A DNA stretch of 64,000 nucleotides from Cordylochernes scorpioides. Its lineage: Eukaryota > Arthropoda > Arachnida > Pseudoscorpiones > Chernetidae. Each line of letters begins with the position of its first letter. Position 1 is the first letter of the stretch. Below are positions 21,160-30,362 of this stretch, one piece after another. The stretch covers positions 24,749,605 through 24,813,604 of the forward strand of contig CP092879.1 of assembly GCA_030710605.1 (NCBI GenBank), read 5' to 3'. Position numbers and translations under genes: made by a program. Below the pieces are notes generated by a model that saw nothing but the letters and a program-made list of their open reading frames with translations, was not told where the DNA came from and ran no database searches.

Positions 21160-22720
21160 GAAGCTAATTGTATATCAATGTTTTTTATAACTGAATTTAT
21201 ACCAGATGTGATTGTTCTGAAAGAAATAGGTTTTTTGTGTAGTTTAGGAATTATATAGAACTTTGGTATGTTTGGATTTTTGTAGTGATTATATATTTTT
21301 AGTGAATTTTCAACGTTTTTGATGTCTTTTTTGATTTTTGTGGCTGTAGTTCTAGCAAAAGTGTATTTATGATTATTATCAATTTCCTTTTTTAGTATAT
21401 CGTGGTATAGATTTTTACAAATTATAGATAAGTTATTGGAACATTTATCTATAGGAGTGATAATTAAGTCCTTCTGTAAATTAATTATATTTTCTTTAAA
21501 AGAAGGAATATCTGAATTAGGTTTTGTGTATTTAAGTGTATTATTATAATAATTTATAATTTCCTTTTTAATATTATGTTTCCATTCCAGAAAAGTAAAT
21601 TCTGGAATACTGTATTTTATACTAGTTTTATTTATGAAAATATCTATATCTTTTAATATAGATTTAATTGTATTATTATAATTGTGTTTAATTTGAGGTA
21701 TATATTTATACCCTTTATTTAAAATATCCTGATATTCTGGATTTAAAAAAGAAAAATTGCTAGTTAATATATGACCTGAGAACTTATATCTATCAATATA
21801 GTTGTTGCAATTACATTTAATTTTTTTAAAATTTGCCAAATTATTAATAAATTGGTTATAATTGCAAACTAAACTACCTATATTTTTGTTGTTTCTCCAG
21901 ATTGTTTTGAAATTTAAATTTTTTATAGGAAAAAGATTATTGATGTTTTGGTTATTAAAAATATCATTAAATTTAATATGATTAAATAAATTGTTATTAA
22001 ATTTAATGATAATATTAATGTTATTAGTAGATTGTTTAATTTTTCTGTATTTAAAGATGTTATATGTGATATCTATTAATCTGTTAGTCAGATTATGAAT
22101 TTTAATATATTCTATAAGTTTGATAAATTTATTTTTATTTAGTTTAAATAATGTTTTAATAAATTTATCGACGAAGTTGTTAGTGTACATTTGTTTTGGG
22201 TCCAGTAATTCTTCAAATTCAATGTAACCTAATTTATTGGTAGTTTTACCTCTAGTTTTATTAGGTTTAGTTTTAAATTCATTTTTTTTGTATTTGCAGC
22301 TGATTTCATAAGTTGAAATTTCTTCTGTTTGTGGTTTGTATGTGTAATTTAATTCGTCATTAAGTCCATAAGGGAATAATGTGTTGTGTTTATAAATGTA
22401 GTTGTTTTCTAATAATAGTCGTTGTTTTTTATTTTGACATATGTCTAGTATTTCTATCTTAAAGTTGTAAAAAGTATGTAATTGATTGTGTTCTTTCATA
22501 TATATATTACCAATTGATTTTTTAGCGTGGTTTCTATGTAGGTTTATTTGTATATTTAATGGATTACACGTTTTTCCTATATATGATAGTTGACAAATTT
22601 GGCATGTTAATTTATAAATAGTATTTACTAATTTACAACTAGTCGTTTGAAATGTGTCATGGTTCTTAAGAAAGGGACAAGTTTGACAATTCTTTCTTAG
22701 GCAATTCTTAGCGAGTTTAA
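21160..22720 (-). pseudogene. Penelope-like element: GIY-YIG endonuclease and N-terminal reverse transcriptase
   Basis: The minus-strand frame is open from about 22720. It begins with a Cys-rich segment ([11 protein letters not shown]), then a GIY-YIG nuclease ([22 protein letters not shown], and a closing [20 protein letters not shown] typical of the domain's end). A Lys/Asn-rich linker leads into the reverse transcriptase ([33 protein letters not shown]). A likely methionine is at 22499, but this would drop the YIG motif, so the true start is upstream and perhaps lost. The frame is cut at 21160 by the LINE. The N-terminal position of the nuclease is the key oddity. Confidence 0.8.
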
Positions 22721-23141
22721 ATTAACATAAAAGAGGTGCTAACCCTAATATGTTTGTAGTTTTTTTTAATTTTTTAGTTTGTTATTCTTATGAAATTTTT
22801 TTTTTTTAAATATATTTTTCTTAATTGTTTTTGTGGTGATTAAATTTGTAATAAAATGAATAATTAATCTATAAAAATATAGATATTACTGTTTGTTATC
22901 TGTTATATTTTTAAGAATAACTAATAGAAAACATCTTTAAACTAACTAAACACTGAAAAAAACAAAAGTTCTGAAGTTATTTTTTCTAAAATTACTTTTA
23001 TAATTTACTTTTTCATAATCAAACAATAAAAGATAATTAAAATCTGTATGGAGTTTTATTTATATTAGAATATCTAATATATAATTAAATTTGTATATTA
23101 TATATAAAAATATATCATAGAGCAAGCTCATATGAATTAAT
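22721..23141. other. Penelope-like element 5' untranslated region
   Basis: AT-rich sequence between the GIY-YIG frame and the right terminal repeat. No frame or motif of its own is seen. Confidence 0.4.
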
Positions 23142-23808
23142 ATAGTGTAAAAACTATATAACAAAAATATAACAGTGATTCCACATTTAAAACTCAAGGA
23201 GCAAACTGATAAGAATGATAAATCATATCAAGTAGATTTGGTTAGATTAGCAAGCTAAATCTAAATTAATTATAACAATAAATAGTTGTATAGTTTTATA
23301 GTTAAGTTTTGTATTAAAATTATCTTCATTATTTTGATTATTTAAATTCAAATTATAAAATTTGTAAATTGTTATTATTTAGTATAGATAGAGAGAAAAA
23401 AAAGTCCTTTACTTCTAAAACATCATCTAGTTAATTATATATTTATAATTAATAACAATAAAATTGCATTTAAAAGTGCATGGTTCTGTCTTTCTCTCTT
23501 TTCTCTAACTACTAAAATTTATAATATTATATATATTCTCACTTCTATTATTCTATATATAGGTTAGAGTATGTCTAAATGATGTGTAAAAGCCGATGCA
23601 AAAGACGTTACGTTGTTAAATTTTATTGTTATTAATTATAAATATATAATTAACTAGATGATGTTTTAGAAGTAAAGGACTTTTTTTTCTCTCTATCTAT
23701 ACTAAATAATAACAATTTATAAATTTTATAATTTGAATTTAAATAATCAAAATAATGAAGATAATTTTAATACAAAACTTAACTATAAAACTATACAACT
23801 ATTTATTG

Positions 23809-23810
<2 letters not shown>
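23142..23810. repeat. Right terminal repeat of the Penelope-like element, with a foldback copy
   Basis: 23142-23463 repeats 13604-13925 in the same orientation. 23620-23810 is the reverse complement of 23290-23465, so the right end folds on itself. An (AT)n microsatellite follows at about 23812-23842. Confidence 0.75.
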
Positions 23811-23847
<37 letters not shown>

Positions 23848-24093
23848 ACTATCTTTTGAACTGGGAAAGAGAGGAAAGGATTTTTGAGGAAATTACTTTT
23901 GTATGTTTGTCTTTTTTCTCCTTGACCAATTTTCTTTGGAATTTTATAAACAATTGAATTGTGTGTGTATAAGCTGGTATATAGTTTATTTCCTATGATA
24001 TAAAGAAATGTATTGACGCAAATATCCCTGAGTTTGGGATATCGCGTTATAGGATGTTAATAAAGTTAATCTTATGTAACGAATGTGTCTCAG

Positions 24094-24145
24094 GGTTTAG
24101 AGAAATTGATTGAAAATGTTAAAGGTGCCACTGATAGATCAGAAG
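24094..24145 (+). CDS. Astacin metalloprotease, exon 2 (propeptide)
   Basis: A 52-bp exon between a tgtgtctcag acceptor and a GTGAGA donor, entering in phase 0 and leaving in phase 1. It encodes a charged, helical segment (GLEKLIENVKGATDRSE). Such segments are usual in astacin propeptides, which keep the protease latent until cleaved. Its size alone gives no homology signal; support comes from the matching phases to exon 1 and exon 3 and the clean splice sites. Confidence 0.6.
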
Positions 24146-25894
24146 GTGAGATCATTTAATGTTCATAATATATCCTATTTATATGAATTAAAGTACATTC
24201 AAACACAAATATGTAGGTCTGTTTCTCGACTCTTTCCGCCTTTTTGAAAAATCAGCATGAAACTTTGACAGTATCTAACTTGAAGAAATGTCCAGATAAT
24301 CTGAACGCAATCATTTTTCCAGATTTTCGCTCAATCAAATTGAATGTCTTTGGCATTGCTCGTGTCAAAATAAGTTGAAAGGGACTTATTAATGATATAA
24401 TTTCTGCGAACATCATGCACAGGTAATAAGGAATATTGTGTTTTCTGTTTCATATATCAAAGAGGAAAATATATAATTATAAAATCATGTGTTAGTTGGA
24501 AGTCAATTTGGAAACAATATAGCCATATCAACCAATAATATTTCAAACTCCTGACTCCCAGTAACTTGCTGTCACTCTCCTCAGGGGAGAATGTAAAATA
24601 TATAAATGGTAAATACATATAAAATGCTTTTTGACAATGATGGATGCCACATTATTGATAATAACGGCAAACACATTTTGAAAGTAAGATGTACAGGTTG
24701 ACAGAATTTATTTGACTGCTAGTTGCAGTGTCTGGAATAAACTTTGGCATTAAAAACTGATGCATGTGAACTCTGAAGGAATCTTAGAGAACCCAAGTGT
24801 AAGAAGGACTTGAATCCCAAACACTTGAAGCCGTATTGAGGTAGGATCTCACCAAAATGTTATAAAGAATAGAAATGTCCTAAGTTATTATGTATCGCCC
24901 AGAAGCTACTTTGAAAGAGCCAACATCAATGTATAAATTCGAATGGTAGATGCATATTTTTATTTCAAAGCCATATTTTCTTGCTTTCAGTTTCAAACGG
25001 GTAGTTTGAGAATAGAAAATTTTGTATTTTAAATTTAATAATGGATTAATTCTCGCTCTGAAAACTATATCAGGGTGTGTATTCACAAGTAATGGATAGA
25101 ATTGTCAGTTTAAGCGTTATATATCTTATAGATTGTAGATAATCTCTACAAGACATAGAGAGAATTGTTTCAATGAACCTGGATTGGCGCACAAGTTCAA
25201 CTCCATCAGTGAATGCAAATAAACAAAAGGACCTTTATTACCTTGCAAGTACGAAATTCGAAATTATTTCCATATGTGTAGAAATGTGATGCACTTTCTT
25301 CAGAAAGATTAGCTATGGATAGCCATGCTTATCATGCCCTATACTGTGTTGACCTGGTATAGGTAAAATGTGTATTTATGTTATCTTGTTTCTATTTATA
25401 CTAATTAGACACCATAATGATGATCATGAAGTGTAAGAATTCGAAGCTACTAATATAGCAAGTGCTAACATGTCTGCACATCTAGGAATGTTTCAAAATT
25501 TGTACATACAGAGTTCTATTTCTCTAAATCCACTCTTTGAGGAGATGGTTTGCGCAGAATTCAAGACCTATTGAGGTATTTAATTTTGTTCTAAAATTAT
25601 TTCTGAAATTTATAAACCAGTTCATTATATCCAAATAATACACTGATTTTAAAGCTTCAAGCACATTGCATAATAAAGCTTTTTCATTTATGTTTCTCTC
25701 TCTTACACACGGAAATACATTACTATTAGACTTTAAAACGGAATAATTCATAATTTAGTTAAAATATAATCGTTTATAAAATTAACAGCAGTCATACAAG
25801 CGTGTGAAGTGATATTAGAGCCCCAAAACCGCCCTTAATAGAAATTTTTGTTCCCGAGAAAGTTTGGTGCATTACAACAGGAAATAATGGAAGT

Positions 25895-26369
25895 CTATCT
25901 GAATGACAATATCCCCCTAACCTTAAAGAGAATCATTGTACAAGTAAGAAGCCTTTTGTAGTACAGAGAATTAATCATGTTTCACTATTGAAAACTAAGA
26001 CCATAAAATGCACCTTATGCAACGGTGAATTTAGTCTCGATTTTCCACACTACATGTTCTACTGTACGGCAATGGAAGAAGAAAGAGAAATTCTTCGTCA
26101 AGAGATCGGCTATAATAGCAATTCGCCTTATGTTTTAATGGCAAAAGTCGTAAAATCCAGACCCTTTGCATTCGCTTTTTATAAATACTGGAAATCAGCT
26201 CAATCAAAATATTTAGCACAGACACCGGATCCAACTCGATAATTGGTCGAGGTCTATACCCAATATTTGTGTATAACTACGATGCTAATTTGTTATTTAT
26301 TTATTCTGTTCTACAGGGAGAATCCTGTATGGCACGTGTGCCCAATAAAGGCTATTGTTGTTGTTGTTG
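25895..26369 (+). mobile_element. 5'-truncated jockey-like LINE tail with target-site duplication
   Basis: The frame 25988-26242 is the C-terminus of a LINE ORF2 with the zinc-knuckle-like CTLCNGEFSLDFPHYMFYC. It is followed by a 3' UTR, AATAAAG at 26344-26350 and a (TTG)n tail. The 10-bp sequence taatggaagt occurs at 25885-25894 and 26370-26379, a clear target-site duplication. About 475 bp were copied before truncation. Confidence 0.85.
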
Positions 26370-26631
26370 TAATGGAAGTATACGAATATATTTTACATCT
26401 TAAGCGTCTTTTTTTTTAAATAAAAATCCACATATTTCTCTTCTTCAGATAAGGTACCGCATCCACTGTTACGGAAATAGAACTTAAATGAAATATCATT
26501 TCACTATCAAATAAAAGCATTTTATACGATATGAGACTGATGCTGTTGAAATGTGTGTTCATCCTCTAGAATAAATATAGATATATTTAATAATACTACT
26601 ATAATTTAGTTCTTCAAATTATATATTCTTC

Positions 26632-26745
26632 GGCCAGTAAATCGTCGCTCCTAACGAGGACAAAATAATTTTGTCGAAACGTCGAGACAATAAAAAGATT
26701 TACTGATCGAAGTATCTTTAATTTGAAGAACTATGAATGCCTGCC
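26632..26745 (+). ncRNA. Penelope-type terminal motif resembling a hammerhead ribozyme core
   Basis: The segment ctaacgaggacaaaataatt (26651-26670) and ttttgtcgaaac form a seven-pair stem (gacaaaa/ttttgtc) between a CTAACGA box and a GAAA box. This is the layout of stem II between the CUGANGA and GAAA strands of hammerhead ribozymes, which occur in Penelope-like terminal repeats. CTAACGA differs from the consensus at one position (A for G), so activity is doubtful. No Penelope-like open frame is adjacent. Confidence 0.35.
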
Positions 26746-26880
26746 AGGCAGCCTCTACCTTTACCATGTTTTTAATAAAGGTTTTTTTTTCAAAATAAAT
26801 CTTTACGGTACTATAATTTACATTTAATTTATTTTATTTATACAATAAATTGTTTCTAATGTTGTGATGTGTTTTTTCAG

Positions 26881-26948
26881 TGGAAACGGTGGGCAAAGAG
26901 GATGGCCAGTCTGCAGTCATTGGGGATATGATGATCCCAATCAGTCCA
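26881..26948 (+). CDS. Astacin metalloprotease, exon 3 (propeptide end)
   Basis: A 68-bp exon between gttttttcag and GTAAGT, entering in phase 1 and leaving in phase 0. The frame forced by exon 2 reads a segment with EDGQSAVIGDMMIP. This resembles the end of astacin propeptides, where a short conserved stretch with an Asp near G-D-M precedes the activation site; in family members an Asp here acts as the zinc-binding switch. The other two frames are unrelated or contain a stop. Confidence 0.8.
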
Positions 26949-28208
26949 GTAAGTATGTTGTCTTGGAGATGACCAATATATTCTATAGTTTATTGGACCA
27001 ATAGAAAAACCTCACCCTCGCTCAGTAAGCATTTCATATAGGAGAGTAGAGAAGATCTCTAAAAGGATATTTCTGCTAGAAGACACCTCTCTACAAAGGA
27101 AAGTTTCCATCGCCAAAATTACCATTTTTACTAGTTAGCAGCGATCTAATATTATTTTCCTCTTTCAAAGGAAATATGACTCTACAGCTTGGTGTCTGTT
27201 GACTTTGCTCAGAATTATTAATGAAACTGATTCCAATAATTATTAATTAAACATTATATTTATTGATTTACAAGAGAGAGAACAAAATATAAAAGGGAAA
27301 CTAATATTGAAACAAAGGAACTTTTTTCTTGTTTTGATAAGCGCCTATTTACCTGTGAGCTTACACACACTCTGTGGTAACAATTAATTAATATATATAC
27401 AACAGTGTCTTTTTACAGAGAAGATCTACTGTGAAACCTTCAAAAAACGAAGGATTCATCTAAATAGCCCTAATTCTCTTAAGGTGATCGATTACTTTTT
27501 GAAAATCAATAAATATTATCTTCTGACTGATAAAATAAGTAAACTTAAATATCTTTGTATCGTGTTAGAAATATGCAAACCACCAACATAATAGTAACAT
27601 AATCATAAAAAATACCTTAACATTATTTCATCATACGATCTGTAAGGTTTTCTCAATCAAGAAATTAATTTAGAAGTGTGCTGTGAATTGTGTGGATTCA
27701 CCTCCTTATCTGAAACAAGTTCTTTTCTGTCAGGCCGTGAAATTCTCAATATTCCAATTGGGAAGATATAAAATTTGAGGTGTTTGTTTGATCAATAAAG
27801 TTTATAATGTTTAACTGTATCTAATAATCTCTATATCTAACATAGATATTTAGATATTTAAAATTTTCTAAAAATATGAAGTGAAATAATTCATTACAGG
27901 TCTAATTTATCACTCTAATGAAGCCTTCAATTCTATATTTTGTCGTTCTAAAGTATGCACACATTTCAATAATAATTGCCTGCACATGAAATTGGAAGTT
28001 TGCTTTTAGTCAAGTCTTTAGGAAAGGTATATTTTGCCTCAAATTTAAAATACTTCTTATATATTTAATTCAAGGCTTTAGAAATATTTACTCTCCAAAT
28101 CCATCAAATTTCAGTGTGAAATATAATACTTTTAGACAGGGTTCTGAAAACCATCTTTAAATACGCTACAAAACATATTAAACCATTATGCATATTATGC
28201 TATACTAG

Positions 28209-28420
28209 ACGTATGACCCGGCTTCGCCCGAGAATTCCCCCGATTGCAATTTCCTTCATACTGAAAGTACATCAATAACAAATATTAGAAGTGCCATAGA
28301 ATAGCAATACAGAAGTAACACATAAACTACGGGAAAAAAAGTGTGTGTGATGGCAAAAATTATATTATATTAGTGTTTAGGTATTTGATTTAATTAATAT
28401 AGTTGATATAATATATATAT
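28209..28420 (+). repeat. Repeat start of the CTAGACG...CCCGGCTTCGCCCG type
   Basis: ctagacgtatgacccggctt followed by cgcccgag is a start found in many interspersed repeats of invertebrates. It resembles the start of the repeat read leftward from 1200. Its end merges with an (AT)n tract before the foldback element. Confidence 0.4.
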
Positions 28421-28424
28421 ATTC

Positions 28425-28882
28425 ATATAAAATAAAAGGATTTAAAGCGCGAATGTTTCTTTTATATAATACAAACTTCTACTGTCCTTACTGCGATGAA
28501 AAGATATATTGGGAGGGCTTGGCGCGTTATTGCTTTGTATTAATTTATGCCTAACTGGCCTTGTCTTTATAGTTTGCGGAAGAGCATTGCTCGATGCAAA
28601 TATTTAAATATAATTCTACTGTCCTATAAGCTTATGTCCATAGTTTACTTGAAAACCATTTCTAAGATTCCATCCTTCAGTGTAGCATATAAAATCAGAA
28701 TGATCCAATACAGTATTAGAGCTCTGAGAAGCGGTCTGGTGGATTAAATTGGCGAAACCGCTGGGAGGGTTCACCACTGATGAGCCAAGCCCTCCCAATA
28801 TATCTTTTCATCGCAGTAAGGACAGTAGAAGTTTGTATTATATAAAAGAAACATTCGCGCTTTAAATCCTTTTATTTTATAT
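28425..28882. mobile_element. Foldback element with ~99-bp near-perfect terminal inverted repeats
   Basis: Arms 28425-28523 and 28784-28882 are reverse complements without visible mismatch over nearly their whole length. Each contains cttctactgtccttactgcg and a run ending in gggagggcttggc. The 260-bp centre has no coding capacity. Related copies lie at 29945-30285 and 59235-59650, so this is a dispersed family. No target-site duplication was certain. Confidence 0.85.
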
Positions 28883-28959
28883 GTATAGATGGCGCGTTAT
28901 TGCTCTGTATTAATATATATTCATATTATATATAGTTTTAAATATTGTAAAAAAAAAAT

Positions 28960-29053
28960 GCATCGGCCGGGAATTGAACCCGGTTTACAAGGGCGTCGGG
29001 AACAAGTATCAGCGCCTAGTCCTTGAATCTTTGGTCTCGCACTGCACGCCCAG
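28960..29053 (-). repeat. tRNA-derived repeat with a perfect T-arm
   Basis: On the minus strand the segment ends in CCGGG-TTCAATT-CCCGG, a full five-pair T stem and seven-base loop containing a Pol III B box. The 5' half does not fold as a normal tRNA and the total length (about 94 nt) is too long, so this is a SINE head or decayed tRNA. Confidence 0.45.
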
Positions 29054-29182
29054 TTTTAACCGAAAAATCGACCTCCCACCCCAATACTCCGTGTTTTACC
29101 TCGCCAATCCCCCCAGCTGAACTATTTACCTACTGTATTGGGCTATCTTTCATATCCATAGTTTTAAAATATTTCCAAGTTG

Positions 29183-29250
29183 TAACCTGAAGAAGGGCAT
29201 TCTTGCCTGAAAGCTTGTGTTTTTACCATTAAAAGAAAATCACCACGTTT
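29183..29250 (+). ncRNA. Penelope-type motif with hammerhead-like core (CTGAAGA ... GAAA)
   Basis: CTGAAGA at 29187-29193 and GAAA at 29209-29212 flank a short hairpin (agggc/gcct around attctt). This matches the CUGANGA-stem II-GAAA part of hammerhead ribozymes. The same 'ctgaagaagggc...gaaagctt' text is common in Penelope-like termini. Stems I and III and the cleavage site cannot be drawn convincingly. Confidence 0.4.
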
Positions 29251-29295
29251 TTATCGCCTTCATTTCAAATATTATTGCGTAGCTACGTCATGTCT

Positions 29296-29445
29296 GATCC
29301 TAGTTTATGATATTTGCAACAATGAATAATATGTGATGGTTATTCACATATTGAACAAAATGTTAACGCGGTATTCGATCCCTGTTCATGACAGTCGGGA
29401 ATCGAGGGCGTTACCCACTCGTCCACCGACTTCTTTAATGATAGA
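29296..29445 (-). repeat. tRNA-derived SINE, copy 1
   Basis: On the minus strand a 63-nt tRNA-like block (29430-29368) has a box A-like tggacgagtgg and a box B-like gggatcgaat, followed by a tail containing attattcattgttgcaa. The same block and tail recur at 29446-29640 and 61545-61735. Confidence 0.7.
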
Positions 29446-29640
29446 GCTTCGGTTCCAAAATCACTTTATTAGGTACCGCTCAACAAGAGCAACCTAGGTT
29501 ATGATAATTGCAACAATGAATAATATGTGGAGGATATTAAATATTAAACAAAATGTTAAGGCGGGATTCAATCCCAGTTCATATCTGTCGGGAATCGAGG
29601 GTGTTACCGACTCGTCCACCGACTTCTTTAGTGATATAGC
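29446..29640 (-). repeat. tRNA-derived SINE, copy 2
   Basis: tRNA-like block at 29623-29561 (minus strand), then the shared attattcattgttgcaatta region and an end with cctaataaagtgattttgga. It lies head-to-tail with copy 1, which lacks this last part. Confidence 0.7.
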
Positions 29641-29771
29641 TATATTTAAATTTTAATCTAACTTTGTTATTGAGAAGAGTAAATGGATATTCAAAAGAAT
29701 GTAGAGATATTTGTTTCTAGGACTGTGCGAATATATATTATATCAAAATTAAATATTATTTTCTCTTTCAG

Positions 29772-29841
29772 AGAACCACTTTTAGTAAAGGGGATCAATG
29801 GCCAAACAATTCAATTCCTTACAAGATAACATCCGAATTTG
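29772..29841 (+). CDS. Astacin metalloprotease, exon 4 (start of mature enzyme)
   Basis: A 70-bp exon between ttctctttcag and GTAAGT, phase 0 in, phase 1 out. It encodes the QWPNNSIPYKI pattern, the well-known opening of the mature astacin domain (W-P-x-x-x-I-P-Y). Cleavage just upstream frees the mature N-terminus, which in astacins is buried in the fold. Confidence 0.92.
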
Positions 29842-29944
29842 GTAAGTAACAAATAATCTCATTTTACTGATAAATTATTATATTATTTATAACCATATAT
29901 GTGCGTGTGCGCGCAACAATAAAAATTATAATAAAGCAATTTAA

Positions 29945-30285
29945 TGTTTCTTTTCACAAATAAACCAAGCCTCTACTGTCCTTACTGCGATGAAAAAAAA
30001 TATATTGAGAGGGCTTGGCTCGTCATTGGTGAACTCTCCCAGCGGTTTCGTCAATTTAAGCTATCAGATCGCTTTTTCAGAGCCTAATAATGTATTTGAT
30101 CATTCTGATTTTATATGCTACAATGAAGGGTCGAATCTTACAAATTGAACTTGAGCAAACTATGGACATATAAAAGAAGAATGATCCAATACAGCATTAA
30201 AGCTCTAAAGAAGTGGTCTAGTAGATTAAATTGGCGAAACCGGTGGGAGGGTTCATCATTGACGAGTCAAGCCCTCCCAATATAT
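29945..30285. mobile_element. Foldback-family copy, right arm truncated
   Basis: Shares ctctactgtccttactgcg and the cctcccaatat termini with the element at 28425. Its centre is rearranged, with part of the arm-adjacent text present in both orientations. The outer part of the right arm is missing, replaced by the Tc1 fragment at 30286. Confidence 0.7.
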
Positions 30286-30360
30286 GACGTCACTCTGGCT
30301 ACACCAGCACCCTCAATTGTGCCACATATCCATACTCAACCATATTCACCATAGCCGATG
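30286..30360 (-). pseudogene. 75-bp fragment of a Tc1 transposase gene
   Basis: tgacgtcactctggctacac and the following bases match the transposase gene at 16139-16213 with about 80% identity by eye. It sits between the foldback copy and the mariner terminus. Confidence 0.65.
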
Positions 30361-30362
30361 TA

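Larger units (their letters stand above)
13604..23810 (-). mobile_element. Penelope-like element with N-terminal GIY-YIG domain, interrupted by two later insertions
   Basis: Read on the minus strand: right terminal repeat, GIY-YIG endonuclease region (about 22690-22420), reverse transcriptase N-terminal part (to 21160), [R1-like LINE insertion 17310-21151], reverse transcriptase core (17300-16598), [Tc1 insertion 15178-16595], C-terminal extension (15175-15022), left terminal repeat. An endonuclease upstream of the reverse transcriptase is the permuted order described for the Chlamys/Naiad type of Penelope-like element; canonical Penelope carries GIY-YIG at the C-terminus. Frameshifts near 17200 and at the Tc1 site, besides the two insertions, make it inactive. 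Confidence 0.8.
24146..26880 (+). other. Intron 2 of the astacin gene (2.7 kb)
   Basis: Bounded by a GTGAGA donor and a gttttttcag acceptor. 24150-25880 shows no gene or repeat I can name. The rest holds a LINE tail and a Penelope-LTR-like motif, listed separately. Confidence 0.6.
26949..29771 (+). other. Intron 3 of the astacin gene (2.8 kb)
   Basis: Bounded by GTAAGT and ttctctttcag. 26950-28200 shows no gene or named repeat. 28209 onward holds a foldback element, tRNA-derived repeats and a hammerhead-like motif. Confidence 0.7.

Noticed and set aside
21048-22499. A 483-codon frame joining Penelope-like RT and cathepsin B as a real fusion gene
   Set aside because: The join coincides with the edge of a LINE insertion bounded by an 8-bp duplication, the cathepsin part is a 32-codon remnant, and a stop follows. 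Frame continuity is accidental.
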